Assembly (NCBI GenBank): GCA_958296055.1
Contig: CATQHS010000001.1
Location: 1,832,277-1,896,276 of the forward strand
Direction: 5' to 3'
Source of the DNA: an uncultured Acidimicrobiales bacterium
GTDB taxonomy: Bacteria > Actinomycetota > Acidimicrobiia > Acidimicrobiales > Aldehydirespiratoraceae
DNA length: 64,000 nucleotides
Below are positions 24,355 through 32,429 of the stretch, piece after piece (the first letter of the stretch is position 1; each line of letters opens with the position of its first letter). The notes beneath the pieces are model-generated. The model saw nothing but the letters and a program-made list of their open reading frames with translations, had not been told where the DNA came from and did not search any database. Both the position numbers and the translations under genes were made by a program.

Positions 24355-26336
24355 CAGTCGCCAGCGGAGACGACCCGGTCGAGAAGGGCGCCGGGCAGGG
24401 GCTGGTAGTCGTGGTGGACGGCTTCGAAGGTGCCCGTGCCGCCGGTCATGGAGCGCAAGTTGATCACGTAGTCGAGGATTTCCGAGGTCGGGACGTGGGC
24501 CCGGATCACGCTGGTGCCCGCGATCTCGCCGGGCTCGGTGCCCAGCACTTGGCCCCGGCGGGAGCTGAGGTCGCCGAGCACGTCGCCCTGATGGCTGTCG
24601 GGCACTTCGACCCGGATGTCGCTCACCGGCTCGAGGACGGCGCAGCCGACCTGCTCTATCGCCGACTTGAGCGCCAGCGACCCGGCCACCTTGAAGCTCA
24701 TCTCCGACGAGTCCACCGAGTGGTGCTTGCCGTCGTAGCACACGGCCCTCAGATCGACCATGGGGAACCCGTGCCGGCCGCCGTTGCCCATGGCCTCGGC
24801 GATCCCCGCCCCCACCGCGGGGATGAGGCCGCGGGGGATGGCGCCGCCGGTCACCTCGCTATCGAACTCGTACCCGGCGCCGCGGCTCAGCGGCTCAAAG
24901 CGGACCATGGCCACCGCGAACTGGCCGTGGCCGCCGCTCTGCTTCTTGAACTTGCTCTCCACGTCGGCCCGGGCGGCCAGGGTCTCCAGATAGGCGACCC
25001 GGACCGGCTCGGTCACATAGTCGATCCCCTGGCGCTCCAAGCGGGCCAGCGCCACCCGGATGTGGGCCTCGCCGCCCCCCGACAGCACGGTCTGGCGGGT
25101 GTTGGGCTCGTGGCGGACGGTCAGGCTCGGGTCCTCGGTCGACAGCTTGCGCAGGGCCGTGGCCAGCTTGTCCTCCTGGGCCGGCGCCGCTGCTTTGATG
25201 GCCACGCCGTACACCGGGACCGGGGGCGGGGTCACCGGGACGGTCAGCGAGTCGTCGTCGGACAGGGTGTCGCCGGTGCGGGTGCCGTCCAGCTTGGTGA
25301 CGGCCGCGATGTCCCCGGCGCTCACCGCATCCATCGGAGTGTGGTCCGACCCGGTCAGCGAGACCAGATGATGGAGGCGCTCCTTGTCACCAGTGCGGGC
25401 GTTGACCAGCGTGTCGTTGGCCCGGACGGTGCCCGACACCACCTTGAGATAGGAGATCTGGCCCAGGAACTCGTCGATCTTGGTCTTGAACACGAAAACC
25501 GCCGGACGCCCGGCCGGGTCGGGGGCGATCTCGGCCGGCTCCCCGCCGACCGACGCCGCCCTCGAGCCGATCTCGCCCGGCGCCGGTGCAGCCCGGGCGA
25601 TGAAGTCGAGCAGGTGATCGACTCCTACGAGGGTGGCCGCCGACCCGCACAGCACGGGAACAAGCGTGCCGTCGCCGACCGCGGCCCGCACCAGCGGCTC
25701 AAGCTGCTCGGCCGTGGGCTCGGTCCCCTCCAGGTACTGCTCCAGAAGCTCGTCGTCGGCCTCAATCACGGCCTCGACGAGCTGCTCGTGGTCGGCCTCA
25801 GCCTCGTCGGCGAGGAGGTCGGCAACGCCGGAGAGCTCCGCCTCGGCGCCTATCGGCTGCGCCACCGGCACCACGATCGCGCCGAAGCAGTCCTGCAAAT
25901 CGGCCAAGACGCGGTCGAATGAGGAGTTCTCTCGGTCGAGACCGTTGACGAAGATCATCCGGGCCCGGCCGGCCCGACCGGCCTGGCGCCACAGGACGAC
26001 ATCTCGGGCCTTCACGCCGCCCACGGCGTCGATGACGAACAGAGCCAGGTCGGCGGCGTCCATGCCGCCCGCCGCTTCGCCGGCGAAGTCGGCGTAACCG
26101 GGAGTGTCGATGACGTTGACCTTGCGGTCGGCCCAGGCGAACGAGGCGGTGGCCAAGCTCAGGCTCTGATGCCGCTGCCGCTCGATGGGGTCGTAATCGC
26201 AAACCGTGGACCCGTCATCCACCCGGCCCGGGCGGCCGATCACGCCGGCCCGGTGCAGCATGGCCTCGGCCAGGGTGGTCTTGCCGTTGCCGTTGCTCCC
26301 AACGAGGACAACGTTTCTGATCGACTGCGTCGACAC
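24354..26336 (-). CDS. EF-G-like translation GTPase (FusA2 / EF-G2 type)
   Basis: The 660-residue protein has EF-G domains I-V. P-loop GSNGNGKTT is at residues 13-21 and DTPGYADF at 77-84. The guanine-recognition motif is NGLD (131-134) instead of NKxD, and SRGAGYEFDSEVTGGAIPR and YQPLPG mark domains IV-V. Altered GTPase motifs are typical of the second EF-G-like protein of actinobacteria, which does not replace EF-G in elongation; its role is unclear. I chose GTG 26336 because GGAGGG lies about 9 bases upstream. The stop is fused to the AT-rich permease start. Confidence 0.8.
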   Translation of the reverse strand: MSTQSIRNVVLVGSNGNGKTTLAEAMLHRAGVIGRPGRVDDGSTVCDYDPIERQRHQSLSLATASFAWADRKVNVIDTPGYADFAGEAAGGMDAADLALFVIDAVGGVKARDVVLWRQAGRAGRARMIFVNGLDRENSSFDRVLADLQDCFGAIVVPVAQPIGAEAELSGVADLLADEAEADHEQLVEAVIEADDELLEQYLEGTEPTAEQLEPLVRAAVGDGTLVPVLCGSAATLVGVDHLLDFIARAAPAPGEIGSRAASVGGEPAEIAPDPAGRPAVFVFKTKIDEFLGQISYLKVVSGTVRANDTLVNARTGDKERLHHLVSLTGSDHTPMDAVSAGDIAAVTKLDGTRTGDTLSDDDSLTVPVTPPPVPVYGVAIKAAAPAQEDKLATALRKLSTEDPSLTVRHEPNTRQTVLSGGGEAHIRVALARLERQGIDYVTEPVRVAYLETLAARADVESKFKKQSGGHGQFAVAMVRFEPLSRGAGYEFDSEVTGGAIPRGLIPAVGAGIAEAMGNGGRHGFPMVDLRAVCYDGKHHSVDSSEMSFKVAGSLALKSAIEQVGCAVLEPVSDIRVEVPDSHQGDVLGDLSSRRGQVLGTEPGEIAGTSVIRAHVPTSEILDYVINLRSMTGGTGTFEAVHHDYQPLPGALLDRVVSAGD

Positions 26337-26424
26337 GCTCACTCTCCCTCCATCTCCCAAAGCGGGCTCAGGCGTACGGTAACCCGAGTCAGCTTTCGAT
26401 GCCGATGCCGGAGAACAAGACCCG

Positions 26425-26630
26425 GCGACACCGGAGAACTCCGACTCGGCGCCGAGCGGGCCGGGCCGCCGGCACCGTGTCGGCGCTGAAAGCGGTCCTG
26501 CAAGTCGGCCAGGACGGGTCGAACGAAGAGTTCTCGCGGTCGAGGCCGTTGACGAAGATCATCCGGGCCCGCCCGGCCCGGCGCATTGCTCCCAACGAGC
26601 ACGACGTTTCTAATAGATAGCGTTGAGGCT
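26425..26630 (-). pseudogene. Relic partial copy of the EF-G2-like gene with internal deletion
   Basis: Just upstream of the intact gene, 26586-26630 resembles its first 15 codons (translating as TLSIRNVVLVGSN). The relic then jumps directly to sequence like 25880-25985 (RAGRARMIFVNGLDRENSSFD and on), continuing to about 26425 with weakening similarity. The region encoding residues ~16-120 is missing and the frame shifts at the junction, so no working GTPase can be made. Same orientation as the intact gene, so it arose by tandem duplication and decay, or is an older copy partly replaced. Confidence 0.7.
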
Positions 26631-26640
26631 ACATACACGA

Positions 26641-27072
26641 CTAGCCAAGCTCATTGTCGTCGCGACGGCGCTCATATTCTTTAGCAGTCACCCGCCACCC
26701 TCCACGCCCTTTCTTTTCTTGGTCTGCCCGTTCGACTTTTCCTTGGTCATAAAGCTGGTATAGAAAGCCAGTAGCTATAGCGCTACTCATTTGCGCTACA
26801 CCAGCTTCGCGATAGATGCCAGCCCGACGACTGATTTTAGCTGGCCTGAGGCCATAGTCCTCTGAATAGGCGTCGCAGAGAACATCTAGGATGGCTTCCT
26901 GTAAGTGAAACTCTCCAAGTCGGGTCAGTTGAAGTCGGGTCAGTTGTGAATAGGTGTTGCAGAGAACATCCAGGACGTCTTCCTGTAAGTGAAACTCTCC
27001 AAGAAACTCTTTAAGTCGGGTCAGTTGAAGTCGGGTTAGTTGTCGATTCTCTTCGTACGATTCGTGTACCAC
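26641..27072 (-). CDS. Winged-helix-like protein with nested internal repeats
   Basis: GTG 27072 is preceded by GGAGG; the product is 143 residues. The N-terminal half contains two copies of a 28-32 residue module, QLTRLQLTRL...GEFHLQE..LDVLC..YS, and each module itself starts with a doubled QLTRL. The C-terminal half (about 78-143) looks like a winged helix: an RPAKISRRAGIYR helix, FLYQLYDQGKVERAD, and a basic GRGGWRVTAKEYERRR wing. A DNA-binding role is inferred. It is divergent from the MNT-HEPN gene, 165 bp apart. Confidence 0.55.
   Translation of the reverse strand: MVHESYEENRQLTRLQLTRLKEFLGEFHLQEDVLDVLCNTYSQLTRLQLTRLGEFHLQEAILDVLCDAYSEDYGLRPAKISRRAGIYREAGVAQMSSAIATGFLYQLYDQGKVERADQEKKGRGGWRVTAKEYERRRDDNELG
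26863..27041. repeat. 84-bp tandem duplication containing 15-bp tandem repeats
   Basis: Unit 1 (26863-26946) and unit 2 (26947 to about 27041) both begin TGAATAGG and share a long AGTGAAACTCTCCAAG core; unit 2 has a 12-bp insertion after it. Each ends with a doubled 15-bp AAGTCGGGTCAGTTG. All changes keep the reading frame of the winged-helix gene. Confidence 0.8.
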
Positions 27073-27237
27073 GATGCCTCCTACCGGTTCTCTAGAGTTC
27101 CTATACAAAACCCGAGGCCACCGTAGCCTGTCGCGGCCGCGGCCCCCGGACCAGGCACCAGCGGCAGATCGCCGAGGCACCAGGCCGGGGAGTGGTAGAC
27201 CGGATCGGCACGAGGGGCCGCGAGTATCCTCGGTGGC

Positions 27238-28215
27238 GTGTCCAGCACCGCGACGAGCGTTCACGGCCCCACATTGACCGACGCGCGCCGATCGGCGGAA
27301 GTCATTGCCGACATGCCCGGCGGGCCGCACGTGCATCGGATCATGCTGTTCGGGTCGGTGGCGCGGGGCGAAGCCGACAATTGCAGTGACATCGACTTGA
27401 TCGTTCTCGTTGACGATCTCGGCGATTACACGCTCATTGAGCACGGAGGGCGCCAAAGGCTAGAAGGCCGCATGGAGGCGCATGCTGGAACAGCAGTGCC
27501 CTATTCAGTGGATGTGCACCTCACCGACCCTCGCGAATGGACCACCCGCGCCGAGCATGTCACTGCATCTTTTGAGGCCAGCCTGGACCGCGATCTGATC
27601 ACGCTGCTGGATCGGCCAGCGTTCACGCCGCCCGACTGGAGCAAGCCAATGAGCAAACCGGCGACCGACCTAGAGGAAGCAAGCACCAAGCTCGACAACA
27701 TCAGCGACCATCTCAGCCAGTTGTGCGACAGGATGGGACCGTCAGCCCTGGAAAGGGTCGCCGAGGAAGACTGGATGCGAGACAGGGAGCTGAAGAATCG
27801 GCGTCGCTTTGCCTGCGGTCACGCGGCTGACGCCATCGAGATGTCCATCAAAACGGTGATAGCAGTTCACGGCGTGAGCCCAGCGCGTACACACGATCTA
27901 GAAGCGTTGATCAAGCAGATCCCCTCCAAACCGCATCGGGATCAGATCACAACAGTGCTCGTAAAGTCTGGCGTAGCCCTCGAGCTGATGTCGGCCTGGC
28001 ACGTCAAAGCCAACTACGCAAACGATCTCTCAGCACAATGGGAGGACGCCAAGGCGCAAATGCCCTCAATGATCCGAGCCGCCCACGCCATGGCCGTCTA
28101 CGCCGACACCGTGCACACCGCCGCAGGAGGGCAGTCGTCCGCCCCTGGCGTTCTGACTTTCTGGCTCAACGAACTCAAACTCAAAGCCGCCGAAGGGTTC
28201 GGAGTCGACATTTAA
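27238..28215 (+). CDS. Single-chain MNT nucleotidyltransferase - HEPN fusion
   Basis: The protein has 325 residues from GTG 27238. Residues 20-130 are a minimal nucleotidyltransferase: GSVARGE (39-45), SDIDL (50-54) and a third carboxylate in VDVHL (Asp92). Residues 145-320 are a helical HEPN domain with RFACGH (an R-x4-H spacing, 190-195) and the family-typical ARTHDLEAL around 217-224. In known MNT-HEPN toxin-antitoxin pairs the two domains are separate proteins and the MNT AMPylates the HEPN RNase. Here they are one chain, suggesting built-in restraint or a non-toxin role. The winged-helix gene is divergent. Confidence 0.75.
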   Translation: MSSTATSVHGPTLTDARRSAEVIADMPGGPHVHRIMLFGSVARGEADNCSDIDLIVLVDDLGDYTLIEHGGRQRLEGRMEAHAGTAVPYSVDVHLTDPREWTTRAEHVTASFEASLDRDLITLLDRPAFTPPDWSKPMSKPATDLEEASTKLDNISDHLSQLCDRMGPSALERVAEEDWMRDRELKNRRRFACGHAADAIEMSIKTVIAVHGVSPARTHDLEALIKQIPSKPHRDQITTVLVKSGVALELMSAWHVKANYANDLSAQWEDAKAQMPSMIRAAHAMAVYADTVHTAAGGQSSAPGVLTFWLNELKLKAAEGFGVDI

Positions 28216-28232
28216 GAGCTGGCGGTACGCCA

Positions 28233-28315
28233 GGCCGGGGGGTGGCACGGGGGCAAGACCGGCGCCGCCGGCAGGCGGCGACGGCGCGCCCGTGACAGGA
28301 CCCGCCGGCCGGACA
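28233..28315 (-). repeat. 83-bp dispersed hairpin element, copy 2 (inverted)
   Basis: The reverse complement matches 6678-6760 over 83 bp with three differences: one in the hairpin loop, one turning a T-A stem pair into T-G, and one in the outer spacer. The stem is therefore retained. It lies between the convergent MNT-HEPN (stop 28215) and MttB-family (stop 28336) genes, where a bidirectional terminator would also be expected. Confidence 0.7.
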
Positions 28316-28335
28316 TGCGCCGAGCGCCAGACGGA

Positions 28336-29886
28336 CTACCGAGATGATCTCAACGGCAGGTCGAGGCCGAAGGCGGCCCTAATCTGGGCATCGACCTCGG
28401 CCGGCACATGCTCAGGGTGGTAGGAGGCCAACACCGCCTTGGCGTGCTCGTGCGCCGACTGCAAGGCGTCCTTGGCCCCGGCGTCCAACCAGTTGTCGGG
28501 GGTGTCGCGGTCGCCGACCACCGGGTAGACGTAGTCCTTCTCCATGAGGGCCAGGGTCTGCTCGGACCCGAGGAAGTGACCGGGGCCGGCCACCACCTCG
28601 GCGATGAGCTCCGCCGACAGGGTCTCCTCGTCCACCTCTATGCCCCTGATGGTCCGGTTGATCCCCCCCAGCATGTCGTTGTCGATCACCAGGGCCTCGA
28701 AAGAGCAGCTCAACAGGCTGGCCAGCATCCCGGCCGACTCGTAGACCAGGTTGGCGCCGGCATGGCCGGCCAGGGCCACGTTCAGGCCCTTCTCGTAACC
28801 GGCCTGGTTGTCGGGGACCTTGGAGTCGGACATGCCGGCCGCCACCCCCGAGGGCAGCCCTATCCAGTTGAGGATCTGGGCCGCGGCCGCGTTGAGGATC
28901 CCCTCCTCGCCCGATCCCCCGCTCATGGCCCCGGTGCGCAGATCCGAGACGAACGGCCACATCCCCATCACGCAGGGGTGCCCGGGCCGCAACAGGTTGA
29001 CGCCGGTGAGGCCGGCCAGGCATTCGGCCAGGGCCTGGGCCAGCGTCCCGGCCAGGGCGGCCGGGGAAGTGGCACCGGCCTGGCCCGCGGACAGCAGGTT
29101 TACGGGCATGCCCGACTCGACTTGGGCCACCATGCACCCGGCCGACTCCTCAGCGAAACGCAGCGGCGGCACCACGAAGGTGTTGTTGGCCGCCACGAAG
29201 GGCCGCTTGCGGAACTCGCCCGGGCCGCCCAGGGCCATGTCGAACATCTCGACCGACTCGCGCACGTGGTCGCGGTCGAACCACGACGTGCCGATCGGCT
29301 TGGCCGAGCCGGACATGGCCGCGTAGGCGGTGACCAGGTCGAGATCGCGGGCGTCGGTCTGGTCGCGGGCCACCACCGTGCGGACGAAGAAGTGGATGTG
29401 GTCGAGGGTGTCCACCAGCCGGGCGCAGTCGTACACGTCAAGGGCGGTGGACTCCCGGAAGGTGTTGGTCACGCAGTCGTGCATGAGCACGGCCGCGCCG
29501 GCCGTGCCGAAATGGACCCGGTTCCCGCCCACCTCGATGGAGCGGTCGTCGTCGAATCCGTGCCACACCCATTCGGCGGCGGCGGTCTCGATCGCCCGCT
29601 CCACCGTCGGTCGGGGGTAGCGGAGCCGGCCGGCGGAGTCCACCCATCCCCCGGCCCCGGTCACCGCTTCGACGAACTCGGCGATGGGCGAGCCCATGCC
29701 CACCTGTTCGAGCAAGTTCAGGGCCGTGTCGAAAACCTGTTGCATCTCGGGCTCGGTCAGGGGCGCGAACCGCCCCCCCGCCATCCCGGGCCGGACCGGG
29801 CGCTCGTCAGCGGCCGGCGGAGCCTGACGGGCCGCGATCCGACCGGACCGGCCCCCGGATCGGCGCCGGGTCGGGACCTCGGACAT
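28336..29886 (-). CDS. Non-pyrrolysine MttB-family methyltransferase
   Basis: The protein has 516 residues from ATG 29886 (SD GAGGAG). It has the trimethylamine methyltransferase (MttB) barrel pattern, e.g. EQVGMGSPIAEFVEAV near the N-terminus, HFGTAGAAVLMHD, GMPVNLLSAGQAGATSP and SGGSGEEGILNAAAAQ. The frame has no in-frame amber codon, so it belongs to the pyrrolysine-free branch that includes glycine betaine:corrinoid methyltransferases. No corrinoid protein gene is in the window. It follows two demethylating dehydrogenases in the same direction, which supports methylated-amine breakdown, probably glycine betaine. Confidence 0.8.
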   Translation of the reverse strand: MSEVPTRRRSGGRSGRIAARQAPPAADERPVRPGMAGGRFAPLTEPEMQQVFDTALNLLEQVGMGSPIAEFVEAVTGAGGWVDSAGRLRYPRPTVERAIETAAAEWVWHGFDDDRSIEVGGNRVHFGTAGAAVLMHDCVTNTFRESTALDVYDCARLVDTLDHIHFFVRTVVARDQTDARDLDLVTAYAAMSGSAKPIGTSWFDRDHVRESVEMFDMALGGPGEFRKRPFVAANNTFVVPPLRFAEESAGCMVAQVESGMPVNLLSAGQAGATSPAALAGTLAQALAECLAGLTGVNLLRPGHPCVMGMWPFVSDLRTGAMSGGSGEEGILNAAAAQILNWIGLPSGVAAGMSDSKVPDNQAGYEKGLNVALAGHAGANLVYESAGMLASLLSCSFEALVIDNDMLGGINRTIRGIEVDEETLSAELIAEVVAGPGHFLGSEQTLALMEKDYVYPVVGDRDTPDNWLDAGAKDALQSAHEHAKAVLASYHPEHVPAEVDAQIRAAFGLDLPLRSSR

Positions 29887-29943
29887 GGCGGCTCCTCTCA
29901 GACCGGCCAACGCCGGGTCGGGACCTCGGACATGGCGGCTCCT
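29864..29943. repeat. 33-bp direct repeat duplicating the mttB-like start; includes an 11-codon minicistron
   Basis: The 33 bases at 29864-29896 recur exactly at 29911-29943, 47 bp apart. Both carry the ribosome site, ATG and first codons on the minus strand. The upstream copy makes a minicistron (29933 to 29898) encoding MSEVPTRRWPV and stop, ending 11 bases before the true ATG. It may be a neutral duplication or a coupling leader. Confidence 0.85.
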
Positions 29944-32370
29944 TCAGGCCCTCAAGGCCCGGTTGCCGGGATCGTACGCCGGTCGGGCCAGCACGGTGGC
30001 GGTCCGGCGCTCGCCGAGCAGATCGAGCTCGAAGGTGGAGCCCGGCGCCTCGAAACGGGGGGCCACGTAGACGAAGGCCAGGCTCTGCCCGACGGTGGGG
30101 CCGTAGGCGCCGCTGGTGGCGATGCCCATGACCTCCTCGCCGTCGAAAGCCGGCTCATTGCCCCGGACGTCGCTGTCGGCGGCGTCCACCGAGCAGTAGA
30201 CCAGCACCATCGACAGGGGCTCGGTTTGGTCTCGGCGGGCCAAGGTCGCCTCCTTGCCGATGAAGTCGGTGTCGAAGTCGACGAAGCGCTCCAGGCGGGC
30301 CTCGATGGGGGTGATCTCGGTGGTGAGCTCGCTGCCCCAGGCCTTGTACGCCTTTTCGATGCGCATGGCGTTCATGGCATAGGAGCCGAAATGGACCAGC
30401 CCGTACGGTTCCGAAGCCGCCACCAAGGCGTCGTAGAGCTCGGCCATCTGATCCATCGGGCAGTGCAGCTCCCAGCCCAGCTCGCCGACGTAGGACACCC
30501 TCAGGGCCCGGCACGGCACCCCGGCCACGGTGATCCGCTGGGCCGTGAGCCAGGGGAACGACTGGTTGGAGAGGTCGGCGGCGGTCAGAGGCTGCAGGGC
30601 GTCTCGGGCCCGGGGCCCGGTCAGGCCTAGCAGCCCGGTCGAATCGGTGACGTCGGCGACGGCCACGTCACCGCCGGGCTCGGCGTGCTGGACCAGCCAG
30701 TCGAGGTCGTGGCTCTGGCCCATGATGGCCGAGCTGAGGTAGAAGTCGTCGGGGCCGAACCGGGTGACGGTCATCTCGCACTCGATGCCGCCCAGCTCGG
30801 TGAGCATGTGCACCAGCCGGATCCCGCCGTCGCGGGCTGGCAGCCGGTTGGCCGAGAGCCGGTCCAGGTGAGCGGCCGCGTCGGCGCCGGTCACGGTGAA
30901 CTTGGCGAAGGCGGTGAGGTCGGCCAGGCCCACCCGCTCCCGCACCCCCCGCACCTCGGCGCCGACCGGGTCGAAGGCGTTGGACCGGCGGAACGAGTAC
31001 CGCTCGGGGGTGCCGTCGGGCGAGAACCACTGCGGGCGCTCCCAGCCGTAGACCTCCTGCCACTGGGCCCCGAGCCGGTCGAGCCGGTCGTAGATCGGGG
31101 TGGTCTTCTGGGGCCGGCCCGCGGCCCGGTACTCGCCCGGGCCCCGGACTTGGTACATCTCGTGGTACTCGTCCCGGGCCTTGGCCAAGGCGAAGGCCGA
31201 CTTGGGGCCGGTGTGGTCGCCGAACCGGCGGGGGTCCATGCTCCGCACGTTGATCTCGGTCTGGCCGTGCACCATCCACTGGGCCAGGTACTTCCCCGCG
31301 CCCGGGCCCTGGGTGATGCCGATGGAGGCCCCGTTGCAGTGCCAGTAGTTGGGCAGGCCCGGCGCCGGGCCCATCAGGTATCCCGAGTCGGGGGTGTGGG
31401 TGATGGGGCCCGACACGATCTGCTTGATGCCAGCCGAGGCGAAGGCGGGGATTCGCTGGGCCGCGTAGTCGAGGCACTCCTCCAGCACGTCCAGGTTGGG
31501 CGGGGTCAGATGGAAGTGGAGGCCCCAGTCGATCCCGTCCACCCCGTAGGCGGTGGAGTCCCGCATCTCGTAGGGGCCGACCAGCAGACCGTCGATCTCC
31601 CGGCGGTAGTAGCAGGAGGCCCGAGGGTCGCGCACCACCGGGGGCTCGTAGCCGAGGTCGATCATGGCCGGCATGGGCTCGGTGACCAGGTACTGGTGGA
31701 TCACCGAGACGATAGGCACGTCCAAGCCGATCATGGCCCCGAGCTGAGGCGCATAGTGGCCTGCTGCATTCACCACGTGCTCGCACACGATCCGGCCCTG
31801 GTCGGTGATCACCTCCCACCGGCCGTCGGGGAGCTGGCTCATGCCCGTGACCAAGGTGTGGCGCTGGATCTGGCTGCCGAGCTGGCGGGCGCCTCTGGCC
31901 ATGGCGTTGGTGCAGCTTGAGGGATCGGTCCAGCCGTCGTGGGGGGTCCAGAAGCCCAAGGCGACGTCTTCGAGTTCCAGCAGGGGGTGCAGTTCGGCGA
32001 TCTCGGCCGGGCTGATCAGGTGGGACTCGACCCCGATCTGGGTGAGCATGGCGTGGACATAGCGGTGCCAGTCCACCTCGGCGTCGGTGCGGGCCAGGCG
32101 GACGGCGCCGCAGCCGTGCCAGCCCGCCGACAGCCCGGTCTCGGCTTCGAGCCGGGGGTAGAGGGCCACCGCCTCCTGGTGAACCTTGGCCGCGTTCAGG
32201 TCGCCGATGAAGTTGGGGATGAGCCCGGCGGCGTGCCAGGTCGAGCCCGAGGTCAGCTCTCCCTTCTCGACCAGGACGGTGTCGGTCCAGCCCTCGTGGG
32301 CCAAGAAGTAGAGCAGGCCGACCCCCATGGCCCCCCCGCCGATGATGACGCAGCGGGCTTCTTCGGTCAT
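29944..32370 (-). CDS. Dimethylglycine/sarcosine dehydrogenase-like FAD - GcvT fusion (second copy)
   Basis: The 808-residue protein has an N-terminal FAD-binding DAO domain (VIIGGGAMGVGLLYFLA at 8-24) and LTSGSTWHAAGL, whose His corresponds to the covalent FAD site of dimethylglycine dehydrogenases. From about residue 430 follow the aminomethyltransferase (GcvT) N and C domains (KFTVTGADAAAHLDRLSANRLP, GWELHCPMDQMAELYDAL). It oxidatively removes N-methyl groups, passing the one-carbon unit to tetrahydrofolate. It lies 59 bp after a paralogue and is likely cotranscribed with it and mttB. Which methylamine each prefers is undecided. Confidence 0.87.
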   Translation of the reverse strand: MTEEARCVIIGGGAMGVGLLYFLAHEGWTDTVLVEKGELTSGSTWHAAGLIPNFIGDLNAAKVHQEAVALYPRLEAETGLSAGWHGCGAVRLARTDAEVDWHRYVHAMLTQIGVESHLISPAEIAELHPLLELEDVALGFWTPHDGWTDPSSCTNAMARGARQLGSQIQRHTLVTGMSQLPDGRWEVITDQGRIVCEHVVNAAGHYAPQLGAMIGLDVPIVSVIHQYLVTEPMPAMIDLGYEPPVVRDPRASCYYRREIDGLLVGPYEMRDSTAYGVDGIDWGLHFHLTPPNLDVLEECLDYAAQRIPAFASAGIKQIVSGPITHTPDSGYLMGPAPGLPNYWHCNGASIGITQGPGAGKYLAQWMVHGQTEINVRSMDPRRFGDHTGPKSAFALAKARDEYHEMYQVRGPGEYRAAGRPQKTTPIYDRLDRLGAQWQEVYGWERPQWFSPDGTPERYSFRRSNAFDPVGAEVRGVRERVGLADLTAFAKFTVTGADAAAHLDRLSANRLPARDGGIRLVHMLTELGGIECEMTVTRFGPDDFYLSSAIMGQSHDLDWLVQHAEPGGDVAVADVTDSTGLLGLTGPRARDALQPLTAADLSNQSFPWLTAQRITVAGVPCRALRVSYVGELGWELHCPMDQMAELYDALVAASEPYGLVHFGSYAMNAMRIEKAYKAWGSELTTEITPIEARLERFVDFDTDFIGKEATLARRDQTEPLSMVLVYCSVDAADSDVRGNEPAFDGEEVMGIATSGAYGPTVGQSLAFVYVAPRFEAPGSTFELDLLGERRTATVLARPAYDPGNRALRA

Positions 32371-32420
32371 GGCTGGAGCCCTTCCGCCATCATGATGTCG
32401 CGTCCGGCTTCTTCGGTCAC
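32367..32420 (-). other. 17-codon minicistron repeating the start of the following dehydrogenase gene
   Basis: GTG 32420, preceded by GGGAGGG, opens a frame VTEEAGRDIMMAEGLQP whose TGA overlaps the real ATG 32370 (CCATGACC). The first five codons copy the downstream start (MTEEA), with 14 consecutive identical bases 50 bp apart. Translation could couple the paralogous genes. Confidence 0.45.
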
Positions 32421-32429
32421 GGCCCTCCC

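Noticed and set aside
22894..24741. 615-residue version of the AT-rich permease starting at 24741
   Set aside because: The extra N-terminal 129 residues are Arg/Pro-rich antisense text from inside the EF-G2-like gene; the true ATG is at 24354.
26339..26640. Separate small genes upstream of the EF-G2-like gene
   Set aside because: Their translations are pieces of the EF-G2-like protein in mixed frames, so the region is a relic.
28336..29886. Pyrrolysine-containing trimethylamine methyltransferase
   Set aside because: The reading frame is continuous with no internal amber codon, so it belongs to the non-pyrrolysine branch.
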